Of a DNA stretch of 64,000 nt, positions 42,008 through 52,179 are shown piece after piece; the stretch's first letter is position 1, and each line of letters opens with the position of its first letter. Under the pieces are notes generated by a model. The model was not told the DNA's origin. It saw only the letters and a program-made list of their open reading frames with translations, and made no database searches. Source of the DNA: Pseudomonas viridiflava (GTDB lineage: Bacteria > Pseudomonadota > Gammaproteobacteria > Pseudomonadales > Pseudomonadaceae); assembly GCF_900582625.1 (NCBI RefSeq), contig NZ_UTIQ01000001.1:434001-498000 (forward strand), given 5' to 3'. A program made the position numbers and the translations under genes.

Positions 42008-43011
42008 AAATCTAGATCCTCAGGTTTGAAGGTCATCTTGAATGAACGGTACGGATTGAAGTCAGTAGGACTCAGACCCTGCATTTCTACTAAACGCCCA
42101 ATATTTTTCACTGCGGCTACAGCCGAGTTATCAAACGGCGCGTTACCGCTCGATTTGGCAATACTTGCACTGGTAATGGTGCCGTCCGGCAGCATGGTGA
42201 TCTGCAGAACTACCGCCATACCATTTCGGGCACCTGGTGGACGGGTCCACACTTCCGAGGCCCGCATACGAATCAAATCATCGAAGTTACCGGAAACGGT
42301 GTCGCCCACTTCATCAGCGGTGGTCGCTTCGCGCTCGGTTGTATCCGACAGCAGTTCTGCCAGCGCCTGCGCCTTTTTATCTTCGGCGGATTTACGCGCG
42401 GCTTCGGCTGCTTTCTTTTTAACAGCCTCAGCTTCTTTCTTTTTAGCGTCTGCTGCTTTCTTGGCATCCGCTGCCTTTTTCTTGGCATCGTCTGCTTTTT
42501 TCTTCGCGGCTTCGGCTTCGGCTTTTTTCTTCGCCTCTTCTTCAGCTTTTTTCTTTTCTTCTTCGGTTTTCTTTTTCGCGATGTCGGCGAGTTTCTTCTC
42601 TTCGGCCGCTTTTGTTTCAGCCGCTTTCTTCGCTTCTGCTGCCTTGGCGGCCTCGGCCTCGGCCTGCTCCGCTTGTTCGGCTTTTTGAGCTTCTTCCGCT
42701 TTCTTTTGTTCCGCGGCCTTTACAGCCTGCTTTTCCTGCTCGACTTTCTTGGCTTCCAACTGCTCGACTTCATATTGCTTGGCGGCGGTTTTCTTCGCTT
42801 CGCCAGCAATTTTCTGATTGGTCTGCGTGGTCGCCGGGCTCTTGGATTTGAGCTCGTAGAGCGTGGCCTGAACAATGGGTTTAGTCGGTGGAAGCTCCGG
42901 CGTAAAAGCAAAGCTGACAAACAGCATGCCGAACAGCAGGACATGCAGCCCTACCGCCCAGATACTTGGCCAGAAATAGCCTTCCGATGAGGAGCGCTCG
43001 CGTTCCTGCAT
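42004..43011 (-). CDS. tolA: Tol-Pal system protein TolA
   Basis: The 335-residue protein has one inner-membrane helix (about 14-34, [18 protein letters not shown]). A long Lys/Ala/Glu-rich helical domain II (about 65-220, repeats of the KKAxAEAAKK kind) follows, then the globular domain III (about 235-335, [19 protein letters not shown]) that contacts TolB and Pal. It couples the proton-driven TolQR motor to the outer membrane. Its start shares one base with the tolR stop. The repetitive domain II is a likely spot for length change. Confidence 0.97.
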   Translation of the reverse strand: MQERERSSSEGYFWPSIWAVGLHVLLFGMLFVSFAFTPELPPTKPIVQATLYELKSKSPATTQTNQKIAGEAKKTAAKQYEVEQLEAKKVEQEKQAVKAAEQKKAEEAQKAEQAEQAEAEAAKAAEAKKAAETKAAEEKKLADIAKKKTEEEKKKAEEEAKKKAEAEAAKKKADDAKKKAADAKKAADAKKKEAEAVKKKAAEAARKSAEDKKAQALAELLSDTTEREATTADEVGDTVSGNFDDLIRMRASEVWTRPPGARNGMAVVLQITMLPDGTITSASIAKSSGNAPFDNSAVAAVKNIGRLVEMQGLSPTDFNPYRSFKMTFKPEDLDL

Positions 43012-43463
43012 TAGGGCGCCTCGGTAATCAGGCCGACATTACCCACGCCCGCTTGCTGCAGCCCGCCCATGGCGGCCATCACGGCACCGTAGTCGACCAC
43101 TTTGTCGGCGCGGATAAACACTTGAGTTTGCTTACCCTGGGCGCGGCTCTGATTCATGATCGCGGTCACGGCAGTGGTCATTTCCGGCAGCGTCAGGGCT
43201 TTGGCCTGCTGCTTGTCGGTGTCCACTTCACTACCCAGGTTCCAGTAGTAGGTCTTGTCGGCCTTGATTGAGATGGTCAGCACCTGGGTGTTGTTGTCTT
43301 GCGGCAAGGCATCGCTCGACACCTTGGGCAAATCCACCTTCACACCCTGGTTGAGCATCGGGGCAGTCACCATGAAAATCACCAGCAGCACCAACATCAC
43401 GTCGATGTAGGGCACCACGTTCATTTCGGCGACTGGTTTACGTCTCTTACGAATACGTGCCAT
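43011..43463 (-). CDS. tolR: Tol-Pal system motor subunit TolR
   Basis: The 150-residue ExbD/TolR-family protein has one membrane helix (VVPYIDVMLVLLVIFMVTAPM, in parts about 16-38). The helix carries the essential Asp (D22 in YIDVMLV), the proton-path residue. The periplasmic part dimerises. It starts 42 bases after tolQ ends and overlaps tolA by one base, typical of the operon. The length is close to E. coli TolR. Confidence 0.97.
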   Translation of the reverse strand: MARIRKRRKPVAEMNVVPYIDVMLVLLVIFMVTAPMLNQGVKVDLPKVSSDALPQDNNTQVLTISIKADKTYYWNLGSEVDTDKQQAKALTLPEMTTAVTAIMNQSRAQGKQTQVFIRADKVVDYGAVMAAMGGLQQAGVGNVGLITEAP

Positions 43464-43505
43464 GAGTTAAAACCTTTCCATATAGCCTTCAGTAGAACCG
43501 GCGTC

Positions 43506-44201
43506 TTATTCGTCGCTGGTGTGCACTTTGCGGTGCAAGATGGCTTGGAATTCATCGGCGAAGGTGTAGTAGCGGCCGATCAGGGTTTCGCCGCGAGCAG
43601 CAAAACGGTTGTAGGCAATTACCGCCGGAATCGCAGCGAACAGGCCGATGGCCGTGGCGATCAAGGCTTCGGCAATACCCGGCGCTACGGTCGCCAGCGT
43701 GGCTTGTTGAGCGGAGGCCAGACCACGGAAGGAGTTCATGATGCCCCACACGGTGCCGAACAGACCGATGTACGGGCTGGTGGAACCTACGGTGGCCAGG
43801 AACGGCAAGCTCTGCTCGAGCTTTTCTTCTTCGCGAGAGATGGCAACGCGCATGGCACGGTTCACGCCGTCCATGACTGCGTCAGGGTCAACGCCCGGCT
43901 GCTGACGCAGGCGCGAGAACTCTTTGAAACCGCCACGGAAAATCTGCTCCACGCCCGAATCCGGGTCCGGGTTGGCACCCGCTTGGCGATACAGCTTGGA
44001 CAAATCGATACCCGACCAGAAGCGCTCTTCAAACGATTCAAGCGAACGGCGGGCTGCACGGATCATGGTGCTGCGCTGGAAAATCATGATCCATGAGGTA
44101 ACCGATGCGCCTACAAGGATCAGCATGACCAGCTGTACCACGATGCTGGCGTTGCTGATCAGGCTCCACATAGAGGTATGGTCGACGACGGTGGCTTCCA
44201 C
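43506..44201 (-). CDS. tolQ: Tol-Pal system motor subunit TolQ
   Basis: The 231-residue MotA/ExbB/TolQ-family protein has three membrane helices (about 18-38, 135-160 and 170-195), with GLFGTVWGIMNSFRGL and the third-helix EALIATAIGLFAAIPAVIAYN (in parts). It forms the pentameric proton channel around TolR. It lies 2 bases after ybgC, so ybgC-tolQRAB-pal-cpoB read as one cluster. Confidence 0.97.
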   Translation of the reverse strand: MEATVVDHTSMWSLISNASIVVQLVMLILVGASVTSWIMIFQRSTMIRAARRSLESFEERFWSGIDLSKLYRQAGANPDPDSGVEQIFRGGFKEFSRLRQQPGVDPDAVMDGVNRAMRVAISREEEKLEQSLPFLATVGSTSPYIGLFGTVWGIMNSFRGLASAQQATLATVAPGIAEALIATAIGLFAAIPAVIAYNRFAARGETLIGRYYTFADEFQAILHRKVHTSDE

Positions 44202-44203
44202 GC

Positions 44204-44653
44204 TTAATCTCCTGCTTTAGATGTACCCGCGTCGCTCACGCCGGCAAAGGCGGTACGCAACGCTTCGGGAATGGCCCGGGGTTTCAAACTGTCGGCGCGC
44301 ACACAGGCCACCAGGAACTGCCCTTCACAGAGCAGCGTTTTATCCGTAGCCCGCCGCACCTGTTGACGGAAGCGCAGGCTGGCACGGTTTAATTCGATTA
44401 CGTCGGCACTCACCAGCAGCTCATCGTCCAACCGCGCCGGCACGTGATAACGCGCTTCGCTGGAATGCACGACAAACAACATGTCGCCCGCCAGCTGTGA
44501 CTGGGAAAAGCCCAGATCACGTAGCCGCTCGGTGCGGGCCCGCTCCATGAATTTCAGATAATTGACGTAGTAAACGATGCCGCCGGCATCGGTGTCTTCG
44601 TAGTAAACCCGACAGCGATGCGTGAACCGCTCAAGCCCATTTTGCGCGCGCAT
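44204..44653 (-). CDS. ybgC: Tol-Pal-associated acyl-CoA thioesterase YbgC
   Basis: The 149-residue 4-hydroxybenzoyl-CoA thioesterase-like hotdog protein has the catalytic Asp in [24 protein letters not shown] (in parts, Asp about 21). It hydrolyses short acyl-CoA in vitro in E. coli and is linked to phospholipid metabolism. It is the first gene of the tol cluster. The start [10 protein letters not shown] follows GGGGAGTAAGCACTAG. ruvB ends 76 bases upstream, so readthrough from ruv is possible. Confidence 0.95.
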   Translation of the reverse strand: MRAQNGLERFTHRCRVYYEDTDAGGIVYYVNYLKFMERARTERLRDLGFSQSQLAGDMLFVVHSSEARYHVPARLDDELLVSADVIELNRASLRFRQQVRRATDKTLLCEGQFLVACVRADSLKPRAIPEALRTAFAGVSDAGTSKAGD

Positions 44654-44729
44654 ACTCTAGTGCTTACTCCCCGGGTTGCCAATTGGGCAAACCAACTGTT
44701 TTTCATCCATTTGCATCTGCAAGTTCATC

Positions 44730-45779
44730 TTATTCGTCCACTGCAAACAGATCGGTCTGCGGCAGATCACCCATGCGCTTGGGCACGTTGAGGCCAAAGT
44801 GCAGATAAGCATGGCGGGTCACCACACGACCGCGCGGTGTACGCATGATGTAGCCCTGCTGAATCAGGTACGGTTCGAGCACATCTTCGATGGTGTGCCG
44901 CTCTTCGCTAATGGCCGCCGCGAGACTGTCGACGCCCACTGGGCCGCCGTCGAACTTCTCGATCATGGTCAACAGCAGGCGTCGGTCCTGATGGTCGAAA
45001 CCATGCTCATCGACATCCAACAAATTCAGCGCCAGGTCTGCAATCGCGCGCGTGATATGCCCCTGAGCACGCACTTCAGCGAAGTCGCGCACGCGGCGCA
45101 GTAAGCGGTTGGCAATACGCGGTGTGCCACGGGCGCGACGGGCAATTTCAAACGCGCCATCGGCATCCAGCGGCAGCCCAAGAATGCCGGCCGAGCGCTG
45201 AACGATCGTGGCCAGGTCCGCCGTGCTGTAAAACTCGAGGCGCTGAACAATGCCGAAACGGTCACGCAGCGGATTGGTCAGCATGCCCGCGCGGGTAGTG
45301 GCGCCGACCAGGGTAAAAGGAGGCAAATCGAGTTTGATCGAACGTGCAGCGGGCCCTTCGCCGATCATGATGTCGAGCTGAAAATCTTCCATCGCCGGGT
45401 ACAGCACTTCTTCAACGATGGGAGACAGGCGATGGATTTCATCGATAAACAGCACGTCGCCAGGCTCAAGATTGGTCAGCATCGCCGCCAGATCGCCGGG
45501 GCGTTCAAGAACCGGACCCGAGGTGCTCTTGATCGACACGCCCATTTCCTGGGCAATGATATTGGCAAGCGTGGTTTTACCGAGACCGGGCGGCCCGAAG
45601 ATCAAGGTGTGGTCAAGGGATTCGGCACGGCCGCGCGCCGCCTGAATAAACAGCTCCATCTGCTCACGGACTTTCGGCTGACCAATGTACTCAGCCAGGC
45701 GCAGCGGCCGAATGGCGCGGTCCAGTTGTTCATCGCGGTCACGGCCAGAAGCGGTGATCAGGCGATCGGCGTCTATCAC
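44730..45779 (-). CDS. ruvB: Holliday junction branch migration ATPase RuvB
   Basis: The 349-residue AAA+ motor has Walker [12 protein letters not shown] (about 61-71), Walker [14 protein letters not shown], sensor 1 GATTRAGML and a C-terminal winged helix with [12 protein letters not shown]. With RuvA it drives branch migration of Holliday junctions. It starts the base after the ruvA stop. The set ruvC-ruvA-ruvB is complete here. Confidence 0.97.
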   Translation of the reverse strand: MIDADRLITASGRDRDEQLDRAIRPLRLAEYIGQPKVREQMELFIQAARGRAESLDHTLIFGPPGLGKTTLANIIAQEMGVSIKSTSGPVLERPGDLAAMLTNLEPGDVLFIDEIHRLSPIVEEVLYPAMEDFQLDIMIGEGPAARSIKLDLPPFTLVGATTRAGMLTNPLRDRFGIVQRLEFYSTADLATIVQRSAGILGLPLDADGAFEIARRARGTPRIANRLLRRVRDFAEVRAQGHITRAIADLALNLLDVDEHGFDHQDRRLLLTMIEKFDGGPVGVDSLAAAISEERHTIEDVLEPYLIQQGYIMRTPRGRVVTRHAYLHFGLNVPKRMGDLPQTDLFAVDE

Positions 45780-46385
45780 TTAAACCATTCCTTTCAATGA
45801 ACGACGGATCAATTCTTCGCTGCTCAAACCTTCTTCCTGCACCGCCGATACCGCGCGACTGGCCTCTTGCGGCTTAAAGCCCAAGGAAATCAGGGCGCTC
45901 ACGGCATCGTTCTCCGCACTTGAGACTGTGCCACCGGCACGAGGTTCAGTGACAAAAGTGGCGATGCCCGGCACGGTTTCCCAGGCTTTGAAGCGGTCTT
46001 TCAATTCCACCAGCAAGCGCTCAGCGGTCTTTTTGCCGACGCCGGGAATGCGGGTGAGTGCCGAGGTGTCTTGCGCTTGCACACAGCGCACCAGCTCATC
46101 GACTTCCAGGCCAGACATCAGCGCCAGCGCCAGCTTTGGCCCCACGCCGTTAAGACGAATCAGCTCACGGAACAGCTCGCGCTCGCGCTTCTCGGCGAAA
46201 CCAAACAGCAGATGAGCGTCTTCGCGCACCACCAAATGGGTGTGCAACGTCACCGGCTCGCCCAGCGACGGCAAGCGATACAGCGTGGTCATCGGCACTT
46301 CGATTTCGTACCCCACGCCGTTCACATCGACGATAAGGTGCGGCGGCTGCTTTTCCAGCAAGGTCCCGCGCAGGCGTCCAATCAC
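45780..46385 (-). CDS. ruvA: Holliday junction binding protein RuvA
   Basis: The 201-residue protein has domain I ([21 protein letters not shown]), the helix-hairpin-helix pair in domain II ([18 protein letters not shown] and [19 protein letters not shown]) and the C-terminal domain III that binds RuvB (about 150-201). It tetramerises on the four-way junction. It is placed between ruvC (31 bases upstream) and ruvB (adjacent). Confidence 0.97.
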   Translation of the reverse strand: MIGRLRGTLLEKQPPHLIVDVNGVGYEIEVPMTTLYRLPSLGEPVTLHTHLVVREDAHLLFGFAEKRERELFRELIRLNGVGPKLALALMSGLEVDELVRCVQAQDTSALTRIPGVGKKTAERLLVELKDRFKAWETVPGIATFVTEPRAGGTVSSAENDAVSALISLGFKPQEASRAVSAVQEEGLSSEELIRRSLKGMV

Positions 46386-46416
46386 AACATCAGTTCCTTA
46401 ATAAAGAAGCGCAGCC

Positions 46417-46941
46417 TCACAAACGCAGACGCCCGCCGCGACTGCGAGCCCCGACCAAGCCGTGAGGAATCAAACTGGAGCGAGTGTGGGCATGACACAA
46501 GGCAATTGCCAGCGCGTCGGAAGCATCGATCTGCGGTTTTTGTGTCAATTTCAGTAAGTGCATGACCATCAGCTGCACCTGCTGCTTGTCCGCCCCACCC
46601 GTGCCGGCAATTGCCTGCTTCACCTGAGTGGCCGTGTATTCGGCAATTTCCAACCCATGCTCGGCGGCGGCAACAATCGCCGCGCCCCTGGCCTGACCGA
46701 GCTTGAGCGCAGAGTCGGCGTTCTTGGCCATAAACACTTTCTCGATGCCCATTGTGATCGGCCCGTAGGTTTCGATCACCTCGCGCACGCCGCGAAACAC
46801 AATCTGCAACCGCTCATGCAGCTCGCCGGCACCGGTGCGAATGCAGCCCGAGGCCACGTATTCACAGCCACGCCCGATGTCGCGCACCACGCCATAACCG
46901 GTGATGCGGGAACCGGGGTCAATGCCGAGAATAAGGGTCAT
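46417..46941 (-). CDS. ruvC: Holliday junction resolvase RuvC
   Basis: The 174-residue RNase H-fold nuclease has the first catalytic Asp in [13 protein letters not shown], Glu in [22 protein letters not shown] and the C-terminal acidic pair in [14 protein letters not shown]. It cuts Holliday junctions symmetrically. It is first of ruvCAB. A REP pair and the yebC gene lie upstream, so ruvC probably has its own promoter near 46950-47040. Confidence 0.97.
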   Translation of the reverse strand: MTLILGIDPGSRITGYGVVRDIGRGCEYVASGCIRTGAGELHERLQIVFRGVREVIETYGPITMGIEKVFMAKNADSALKLGQARGAAIVAAAEHGLEIAEYTATQVKQAIAGTGGADKQQVQLMVMHLLKLTQKPQIDASDALAIALCHAHTRSSLIPHGLVGARSRGGRLRL

Positions 46942-47041
46942 AGCACCTGCGATTGGTCGAAGAGGTTAAGTGGGGGGTCAGCTTAAAGGCAGACAGGGGA
47001 TGCGCATAGCAGCGGTTGCGGCGAGTCGCCCGCCCCGCTTT

Positions 47042-47125
47042 TGTAGGAGCGAGCTTGCTCGCGAAAAATTGTCGCCTGAGCACAATGCCTGGGTGTGCAG
47101 GTTCGCTAGCAAGCTAGCTCCTACA
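47042..47125. repeat. REP pair (inverted) between yebC and ruvC
   Basis: TGTAGGAGCGAGCTTGCTCG at 47042 and its near reverse complement ending at 47125 flank a 36-base core, the same span as the pair at 6476. It stands right after the yebC stop and may end or protect that transcript. Confidence 0.82.
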
Positions 47126-47134
47126 GAGCATCGC

Positions 47135-47884
47135 TTACCCCACCTGCTCCATGATTTTTTCTGGAATCTGGCCGTTGAAGTACACGTTTTGCACGTCGTC
47201 CAAGTCTTCGAGCATGTCGATCAGCTTGAGCACCTTTTGCGCCATTTCCAGCTCACCCAGCTCGACGGTGATTGACGGAATCATGTTGATCTCCGCCTCC
47301 TCGCCTTTGAAGCCGGCTTTTTGCAGCGCTTCGTTGACCGAGATGAAGTCGACGAAACTGGTGAACACATCGATGGAGCCGTCTTCATGGGTGACCACGT
47401 CGTCGGCGCCCGCTTCAAGTGCCGCTTCCATCAGCGCATCTTCATCGACGCCGGGGGCGAAGCTGATCTGGCCTTTGCGGTCGAACATATACGCCACCGA
47501 ACCATCGGTGCCGAGGTTGCCGCCGCACTTGGTAAAGGCGTGGCGCACCGCCGCAGCGGTGCGATTGCGGTTGTCGGTCATGGCTTCGACGATCACCGCC
47601 ACACCGTTCGGTGCATAACCCTCGTAGCTCAATTCTTCAACCTTGGTGCCGTCGTCCGCGCCAACGCCGCGAGCGATCGCGCGGTCGATGGTGTCGCGGG
47701 TCATGTTGGCGCCCAGCGCCTTGTCCACCGCGAGTCGCAAGCGCGGGTTGTCGGCTGGAATGCCGCCGCCCTGGCTGGCCGCCACGGTCAGCTCACGAAT
47801 CAGCTTGGTGAAAATCTTGCCCTTTTTGGCGTCCTGACGCCCTTTACGATGCTTGATGTTGGCCCATTTGGAATGACCCGCCAT
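47135..47884 (-). CDS. yebC: YebC/PmpR-family protein
   Basis: The 249-residue protein matches the YebC family: [20 protein letters not shown] at the N-terminus, [28 protein letters not shown] (in parts), and a C-terminal acidic [20 protein letters not shown]. Members were described as transcription regulators (PmpR represses the PQS regulator in P. aeruginosa), and more recent work links the family to relief of ribosome stalling at proline tracts. The start at 47884 fits the universal MAGHSKW. It probably has readthrough from aspS. Confidence 0.94.
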   Translation of the reverse strand: MAGHSKWANIKHRKGRQDAKKGKIFTKLIRELTVAASQGGGIPADNPRLRLAVDKALGANMTRDTIDRAIARGVGADDGTKVEELSYEGYAPNGVAVIVEAMTDNRNRTAAAVRHAFTKCGGNLGTDGSVAYMFDRKGQISFAPGVDEDALMEAALEAGADDVVTHEDGSIDVFTSFVDFISVNEALQKAGFKGEEAEINMIPSITVELGELEMAQKVLKLIDMLEDLDDVQNVYFNGQIPEKIMEQVG

Positions 47885-47927
47885 AACTCGCTCCGTCCTT
47901 TCCGCTAACAACCACTTGAATTGAAAA

Positions 47928-47955
47928 CGCCCCTGTCCCGGACGAGAGAGGGGCG
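47928..47955 (-). terminator. Terminator-like hairpin after aspS
   Basis: CGCCCCT and AGGGGCG pair around an imperfect 14-base loop, with TTTTC following on the minus strand, 22 bases after the aspS stop. Confidence 0.65.
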
Positions 47956-47977
47956 CTATAGAAGCCCAACAAAAGCC

Positions 47978-49753
47978 TTAGTCGGCTTTAACCTGCTCGC
48001 GCAAACGAATGTGCAGGTCGCGCAGCTGACGCGCATCGACTTCGCCCGGCGCCTGCGTCATCACATCGGCAGCACTCTGGGTTTTCGGGAAGGCGATCAC
48101 TTCACGAATCGACTGCGCACCGGTCATCAGCATCACCAGGCGGTCGAGACCAAATGCCAGACCACCATGGGGCGGTGCACCGAATTTCAGCGCGTCGAGC
48201 AGGAAGCCGAACTTCTCTTCTTGTTCTTCTTCGCTGATGCCCAGCACGCGGAATACCGTTTGCTGCATGGCCTTGTCGTGGATACGGATTGAACCGCCAC
48301 CCAACTCAGTACCGTTCAACACCATGTCGTAAGCGCGCGACAGAGCGGCAGCCGGGTTGGCTTCCAGCTCTTCGGGGGTGCACTTGGGCGAGGTGAACGG
48401 GTGGTGCAGCGAGTTCAGGCTGCCGTCGTCGGCTTCTTCGAACATCGGGAAGTCCACAACCCACATCGGCGCCCATTCGCAGGTCAGCAGATTCAGGTCA
48501 TGGCCCACCTTGATACGCAGCGCGCCGAGGGCATCGCACACGATCTTGGTTTTGTCGGCGCCGAAGAACACGATGTCCCCATCCACAGCGCCTACGCGGT
48601 CAAGAATGACGTTGAGGTTGGCTTCCGGAATGTTTTTCACGATCGGCGACTGCAGGCCTTCAACGCCTTTAGCGCGCTCGTTGACCTTGATGTAGGCCAG
48701 GCCCTTGGCCCCGTAGTTGCCGACGAACTTGGTGTAATCGTCGATCTGCTTGCGCGGCATGGCGCCACCGCCAGGAACACGCAGGGCGGCAATACGGCAT
48801 TTCGGGTCGTTGGCCGGACCGCTGAACACTTTGAAGTCCACGTCTTTGAGCTGATCGGCAACGTCCACCAGTTCCAGCGGAATACGCAGGTCCGGCTTGT
48901 CGGAACCGTAGCGGCTCATGGCTTCGGAGAACGGCATGTGCGGGAATTCGCCGAATTCCAGGTTCAACACTTCCTTGAACAACTGACGAATCATCTTCTC
49001 GGTGATAGCGATGATGTCGTCTTCGTCGAGGAAGCTGGTTTCGATGTCGATCTGGGTGAATTCCGGCTGACGGTCAGCACGCAGGTCTTCGTCGCGGAAG
49101 CATTTGGCGATCTGGTAGTAACGGTCGAAGCCGGCAACCATCAGCAGTTGTTTGAACAGCTGCGGAGATTGTGGCAAGGCGAAGAAGCTACCGGGGTGGG
49201 TGCGGCTAGGCACCAGGTAATCACGGGCACCTTCAGGCGTGGCGCGGGTGAGGATCGGCGTTTCCACGTCGATGAAACCGTTTTCGTCGAGGTAGCGGCG
49301 GATGCTGCTGGTCACGCGCGAGCGCAGCTTGAGCTTCTCGGCCATTTCCGGACGGCGCAAATCGATGAAGCGATAGCGCAGGCGGGTTTCTTCGCCAACG
49401 TCGGTGTATTCGTTCAGCGAGAACGGCGGAGTTTCCGCTTCGTTGAGCACTTCCAACTCATAGCCCAGCACTTCAATCGCGCCGGAGGCCATGTTGGCGT
49501 TGTTGGCGCCGGCCGGACGCAGGCGCACTTTACCGGTGATTTTCACCACGTACTCGCTGCGCACACGGTCAGCCTTGGCGAAGGTGTCGGCGCGGTCCGG
49601 ATCGAATACCACCTGGGCCAGACCTTCACGGTCGCGGATGTCGAGGAAGATCACCCCGCCGTGATCTCGGCGGCGATGAACCCAACCGCACAGGGTGACT
49701 TCCTGACCTTCCAGGCTCTCGTTCAATTGGCCGCAATAATGGCTGCGCATCAT
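47978..49753 (-). CDS. aspS: Aspartyl-tRNA synthetase
   Basis: The 591-residue class II synthetase has an N-terminal OB-fold anticodon-binding domain (about 1-105, [22 protein letters not shown] in parts), motif 2 with [18 protein letters not shown], a bacterial GAD insertion (about 280-420) and motif 3 [15 protein letters not shown]. Pseudomonas AspRS is known to be non-discriminating and to charge tRNA-Asn for amidation by GatCAB; whether this one does so is inferred. The start [10 protein letters not shown] lies 44 bases after the FmdB gene. Confidence 0.97.
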   Translation of the reverse strand: MMRSHYCGQLNESLEGQEVTLCGWVHRRRDHGGVIFLDIRDREGLAQVVFDPDRADTFAKADRVRSEYVVKITGKVRLRPAGANNANMASGAIEVLGYELEVLNEAETPPFSLNEYTDVGEETRLRYRFIDLRRPEMAEKLKLRSRVTSSIRRYLDENGFIDVETPILTRATPEGARDYLVPSRTHPGSFFALPQSPQLFKQLLMVAGFDRYYQIAKCFRDEDLRADRQPEFTQIDIETSFLDEDDIIAITEKMIRQLFKEVLNLEFGEFPHMPFSEAMSRYGSDKPDLRIPLELVDVADQLKDVDFKVFSGPANDPKCRIAALRVPGGGAMPRKQIDDYTKFVGNYGAKGLAYIKVNERAKGVEGLQSPIVKNIPEANLNVILDRVGAVDGDIVFFGADKTKIVCDALGALRIKVGHDLNLLTCEWAPMWVVDFPMFEEADDGSLNSLHHPFTSPKCTPEELEANPAAALSRAYDMVLNGTELGGGSIRIHDKAMQQTVFRVLGISEEEQEEKFGFLLDALKFGAPPHGGLAFGLDRLVMLMTGAQSIREVIAFPKTQSAADVMTQAPGEVDARQLRDLHIRLREQVKAD

Positions 49754-49797
49754 GATGGTGGTTTCGCTTCTCGTAATTCGACTAATCGGGGTGCTGC

Positions 49798-50019
49798 TTA
49801 ATCGGCTTTGTCGCCGCCAGCGAGGTTCTTTTTAGCGCCGGTCTTGAAATCGGTTTCGTACCAGCCGTTGCCCTTCAAACGAAAGCCCGGCATGGACAGC
49901 AACTTCTTCAACTCGGGGGCCTTGCAGGTCGGGCAATCGACCAGAGGCGAATCGCTGAATTTCTGAATGGCTTCCATCTGATGGCCACAGGAAGCGCATT
50001 GGTAATCGTAAATAGGCAT
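49798..50019 (-). CDS. FmdB-family zinc ribbon protein
   Basis: A 73-residue protein with one zinc ribbon: YQCASCGHQ (CxxC, about 7-10) and [15 protein letters not shown] (CxxC, about 33-36). A basic C-terminal tail ([13 protein letters not shown]) follows. Members are thought to be small regulators or ribosome-associated factors; the function is not settled. The start MPIYDYQC is set by the family; an ATG three codons upstream exists. It is the first gene of an fmdB-aspS-yebC run with a good sigma-70 promoter upstream. Confidence 0.9.
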   Translation of the reverse strand: MPIYDYQCASCGHQMEAIQKFSDSPLVDCPTCKAPELKKLLSMPGFRLKGNGWYETDFKTGAKKNLAGGDKAD

Positions 50020-50365
50020 TTGGCTCATCTCAGCATGCGTGACTGCAAACTCGGCCCTAGGGCTGGCCCTGGGCGCGCCACGATTGCGCAGGGGACGCCT
50101 GCTCGCGGCAAGGTGCGGGAGTATATGACGGATCGCGCCTGGCAATAAACCCAAAAACCGTGCACGCCAGCAGCCAATAACAGTCAATTAAGCGGAAAGT
50201 CGTGCGCGAACTGAACGCGATTAACAGCGCAGGCGTCCAAGCGTGCAATGCATTTGCCCAATAGCATTTATTGACTCTCGCACCGCGACATCCCCCCTAG
50301 GGCCCATGCTAGGCTCTCGCCATCGCGTCAGCCCGTCTTCATTAGCCTGAAAAAGGAGAAATGCC
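50020..50365. other. Divergent control region of the FmdB gene and the Dps-like gene
   Basis: About 345 bases. The minus-strand promoter at 50120-50148 faces the FmdB gene. For the Dps-like gene the plus strand shows TTGACT (50271) and, closer to the start, CTAGGCT (50309-50315), a fair match to the RpoS-type -10 (CTATACT). The ribosome-binding site is AAGGAGAA. No small gene is apparent. Confidence 0.5.
50120..50148 (-). promoter_or_regulatory. Sigma-70 promoter of the fmdB-aspS-yebC run
   Basis: On the minus strand TTATTG, a 17-base spacer and TATACT, about 100 bases before the FmdB start. Confidence 0.62.
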
Positions 50366-50836
50366 ATGGAAATCAATATCGGAATTGCCGAACAGGACCG
50401 CGCCGCCATTGCTGAAGGCCTGTCTCGCTTGCTCGCCGACACCTACACCCTGTACCTGAAAACCCACAACTTTCATTGGAACGTCACCGGTCCAATGTTC
50501 AACACCCTGCACCTGATGTTTGAAGGCCAGTACACCGAGCTGGCATTGGCCGTCGACTCCATCGCCGAGCGCATCCGCGCCCTGGGCTTCAACGCGCCGG
50601 GCACTTACGCCGCTTACGCTCGCCTTTCCTCTATTAAAGAAGAGGAGGGCGTACCGAGCGCCGAAGACATGATCAAGCAACTGATCCAGGGCCAGGAAGC
50701 GGTCGTGCGCACTTCTCGCGGCATTTTCCCGCTGCTGGACAAAGTCAGCGACGAACCCACCGCCGACCTGCTGACCCAACGCATGCAGATCCACGAAAAA
50801 ACCGCATGGATGCTGCGCAGCCTCTTGGCAGCGTGA
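50366..50836 (+). CDS. Dps-like ferritin family protein
   Basis: The 156-residue four-helix protein has the inter-subunit ferroxidase residues of Dps: [23 protein letters not shown] (His/His/Asp-Glu region, in parts, about 34-56). A second half carries [18 protein letters not shown]. It should form a dodecamer that oxidises and stores iron and protects DNA. It resembles PA0962 of P. aeruginosa. The short N-terminus lacks the Lys-rich DNA-binding tail of E. coli Dps, so direct DNA binding is uncertain. It has its own terminator. Confidence 0.92.
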   Translation: MEINIGIAEQDRAAIAEGLSRLLADTYTLYLKTHNFHWNVTGPMFNTLHLMFEGQYTELALAVDSIAERIRALGFNAPGTYAAYARLSSIKEEEGVPSAEDMIKQLIQGQEAVVRTSRGIFPLLDKVSDEPTADLLTQRMQIHEKTAWMLRSLLAA

Positions 50837-50857
50837 TCCAGCCCCGCAAAAAACAGC

Positions 50858-50884
50858 AAAGGCCCGGCGCAAAACCGGGCCTTT
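50858..50884 (+). terminator. Terminator of the Dps-like gene
   Basis: AAAGGCCCGG-CGCAAAA-CCGGGCCTTT, 22 bases after the stop. Confidence 0.85.
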
Positions 50885-50949
50885 TGCTAGGCGCAAGCTG
50901 TGTGGCTGCTCTATGCTCTGGCAATCAATAGTTTGAACTTGTACGACGC

Positions 50950-52017
50950 ATGAGCCAGCCGCCGAAATCGCCCACCATTCTCAGTCTCTATCCGGAGGAG
51001 ACCCGCGAGGCAGCTGATCTGTTAAAGCAGGCCGTACCACTCATGGTGCGCCACGATATTCCGCCCAACCCCGTGCACTACGCGCTTTGGTACACCTACA
51101 GCAAAGGCAAGGAGCCGGAGCTCAATCGTCGGCTCGACAAAGCCGTTAAAGATTTCGATAGCTTTCCACCAGAAACCGCAGCGAAGCTCTTTCGCGACTT
51201 CATTATTCGCGGCGAACTTGAAGAAGCGCGCGCCGGGCAGCAGCAAGTCATTGAACTGGTCGACGACATCGAAGGCGGCGTTTCGCAAAGCGTCAGCACC
51301 AGCAAAGCCTATCAAGACAGCCTCAACCACGGCCTCAGCGCCTTGCAGGAACCCTTGATCGACGACCTGCCCAGCGTGCTCAACGACTTGCAGCAAAGCA
51401 CCCAGCTCATGCAAGACCAGCAGGAAAAATTCCTTTACCGCCTGCGCAGTGCCCAGGAGGAAATTTCCCACCTGCGCGGGCAGCTCGAACGCGCCCACAT
51501 GGCCGCGACGCTCGACAGCCTGACCAACGTATTCAACCGCCACGCCTTCACTCGCCTGCTTGAGCAAACCCTTGCCCACGGTCATCAAGGCGTGGCGCTG
51601 GTGATGCTCGACATCGACCATTTCAAACACTTCAACGACCAATACGGTCATCCACTGGGCGACCGCGTGCTTCAGCACGTGGGCCAGTTGCTGCGGGAAC
51701 TGTTGCCACCCAGGGGCATGGCCGCCCGTTATGGCGGCGAAGAATTCTGCGTGATCCTACGAGAATGCCCAGACCTGGAAACGGCCCACGCCTTCTCCGA
51801 ACAATTACGCCTGAAAATTCAGGCGCTACGGGTGAAGGTGCGCCGCACCGATGAAATCCTCGACACCATTACCGCCTCGTTCGGTTTCGCCCTGGCCGAA
51901 GCCGGCGACAACCTCGAAAGCCTGCTCACCCGAGCCGACGACGCCCTGTATCAAGCCAAACGCAGCGGCCGTAATCAGGTTCATCCTCACCTGCCCGAGC
52001 CAGCGCTAAGCGCTTGA
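50950..52017 (+). CDS. Diguanylate cyclase (GGDEF)
   Basis: A 355-residue soluble protein. The N-terminal region (about 1-170) is helical with a coiled coil before the GGDEF domain (QEEISHLRGQLERAHMAATLDSLTNVFNR). The GGDEF domain (about 185-345) has MLDIDHFKHFNDQYGH and the active loop RYGGEEF. No RxxD inhibitory site is present before the loop, so product inhibition is not expected at that site. It probably makes cyclic-di-GMP under control of the N-terminal part, whose signal is unknown. No membrane segment is seen. The start MSQPPKSPT at 50950 follows a long spacer after the Dps terminator. Confidence 0.92.
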   Translation: MSQPPKSPTILSLYPEETREAADLLKQAVPLMVRHDIPPNPVHYALWYTYSKGKEPELNRRLDKAVKDFDSFPPETAAKLFRDFIIRGELEEARAGQQQVIELVDDIEGGVSQSVSTSKAYQDSLNHGLSALQEPLIDDLPSVLNDLQQSTQLMQDQQEKFLYRLRSAQEEISHLRGQLERAHMAATLDSLTNVFNRHAFTRLLEQTLAHGHQGVALVMLDIDHFKHFNDQYGHPLGDRVLQHVGQLLRELLPPRGMAARYGGEEFCVILRECPDLETAHAFSEQLRLKIQALRVKVRRTDEILDTITASFGFALAEAGDNLESLLTRADDALYQAKRSGRNQVHPHLPEPALSA

Positions 52018-52179
52018 TTTGAGTAGCCCTCCGCTTTGCTGTTAAATACTCCCCCGTGTTGCCGCTTGGCGCGGCGCATAGGCGGATGGAACGCGTGTCG
52101 AGAGCCGATTTTCAGTTACGGCAACCCGTGTCCCACCCCGCTCTTCTGCTGAATATCCTTATAAGTGAGCTCATTGCAC

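Noticed and set aside
40910..42688. A 592-codon plus-strand frame opposite tolB and tolA
   Set aside because: The serine/alanine/phenylalanine-rich tail is the antisense of the TolA Lys/Ala repeats; tolA and tolB are certain.
42240..42830. Repetitive Lys/Ala/Glu-coding tract as a possible tandem DNA repeat
   Set aside because: It is domain II of TolA, a known low-complexity helix; the repeat is at the protein level.
48401..49801. A 466-codon plus-strand frame opposite aspS
   Set aside because: Antisense shadow; aspS motifs are complete on the other strand.
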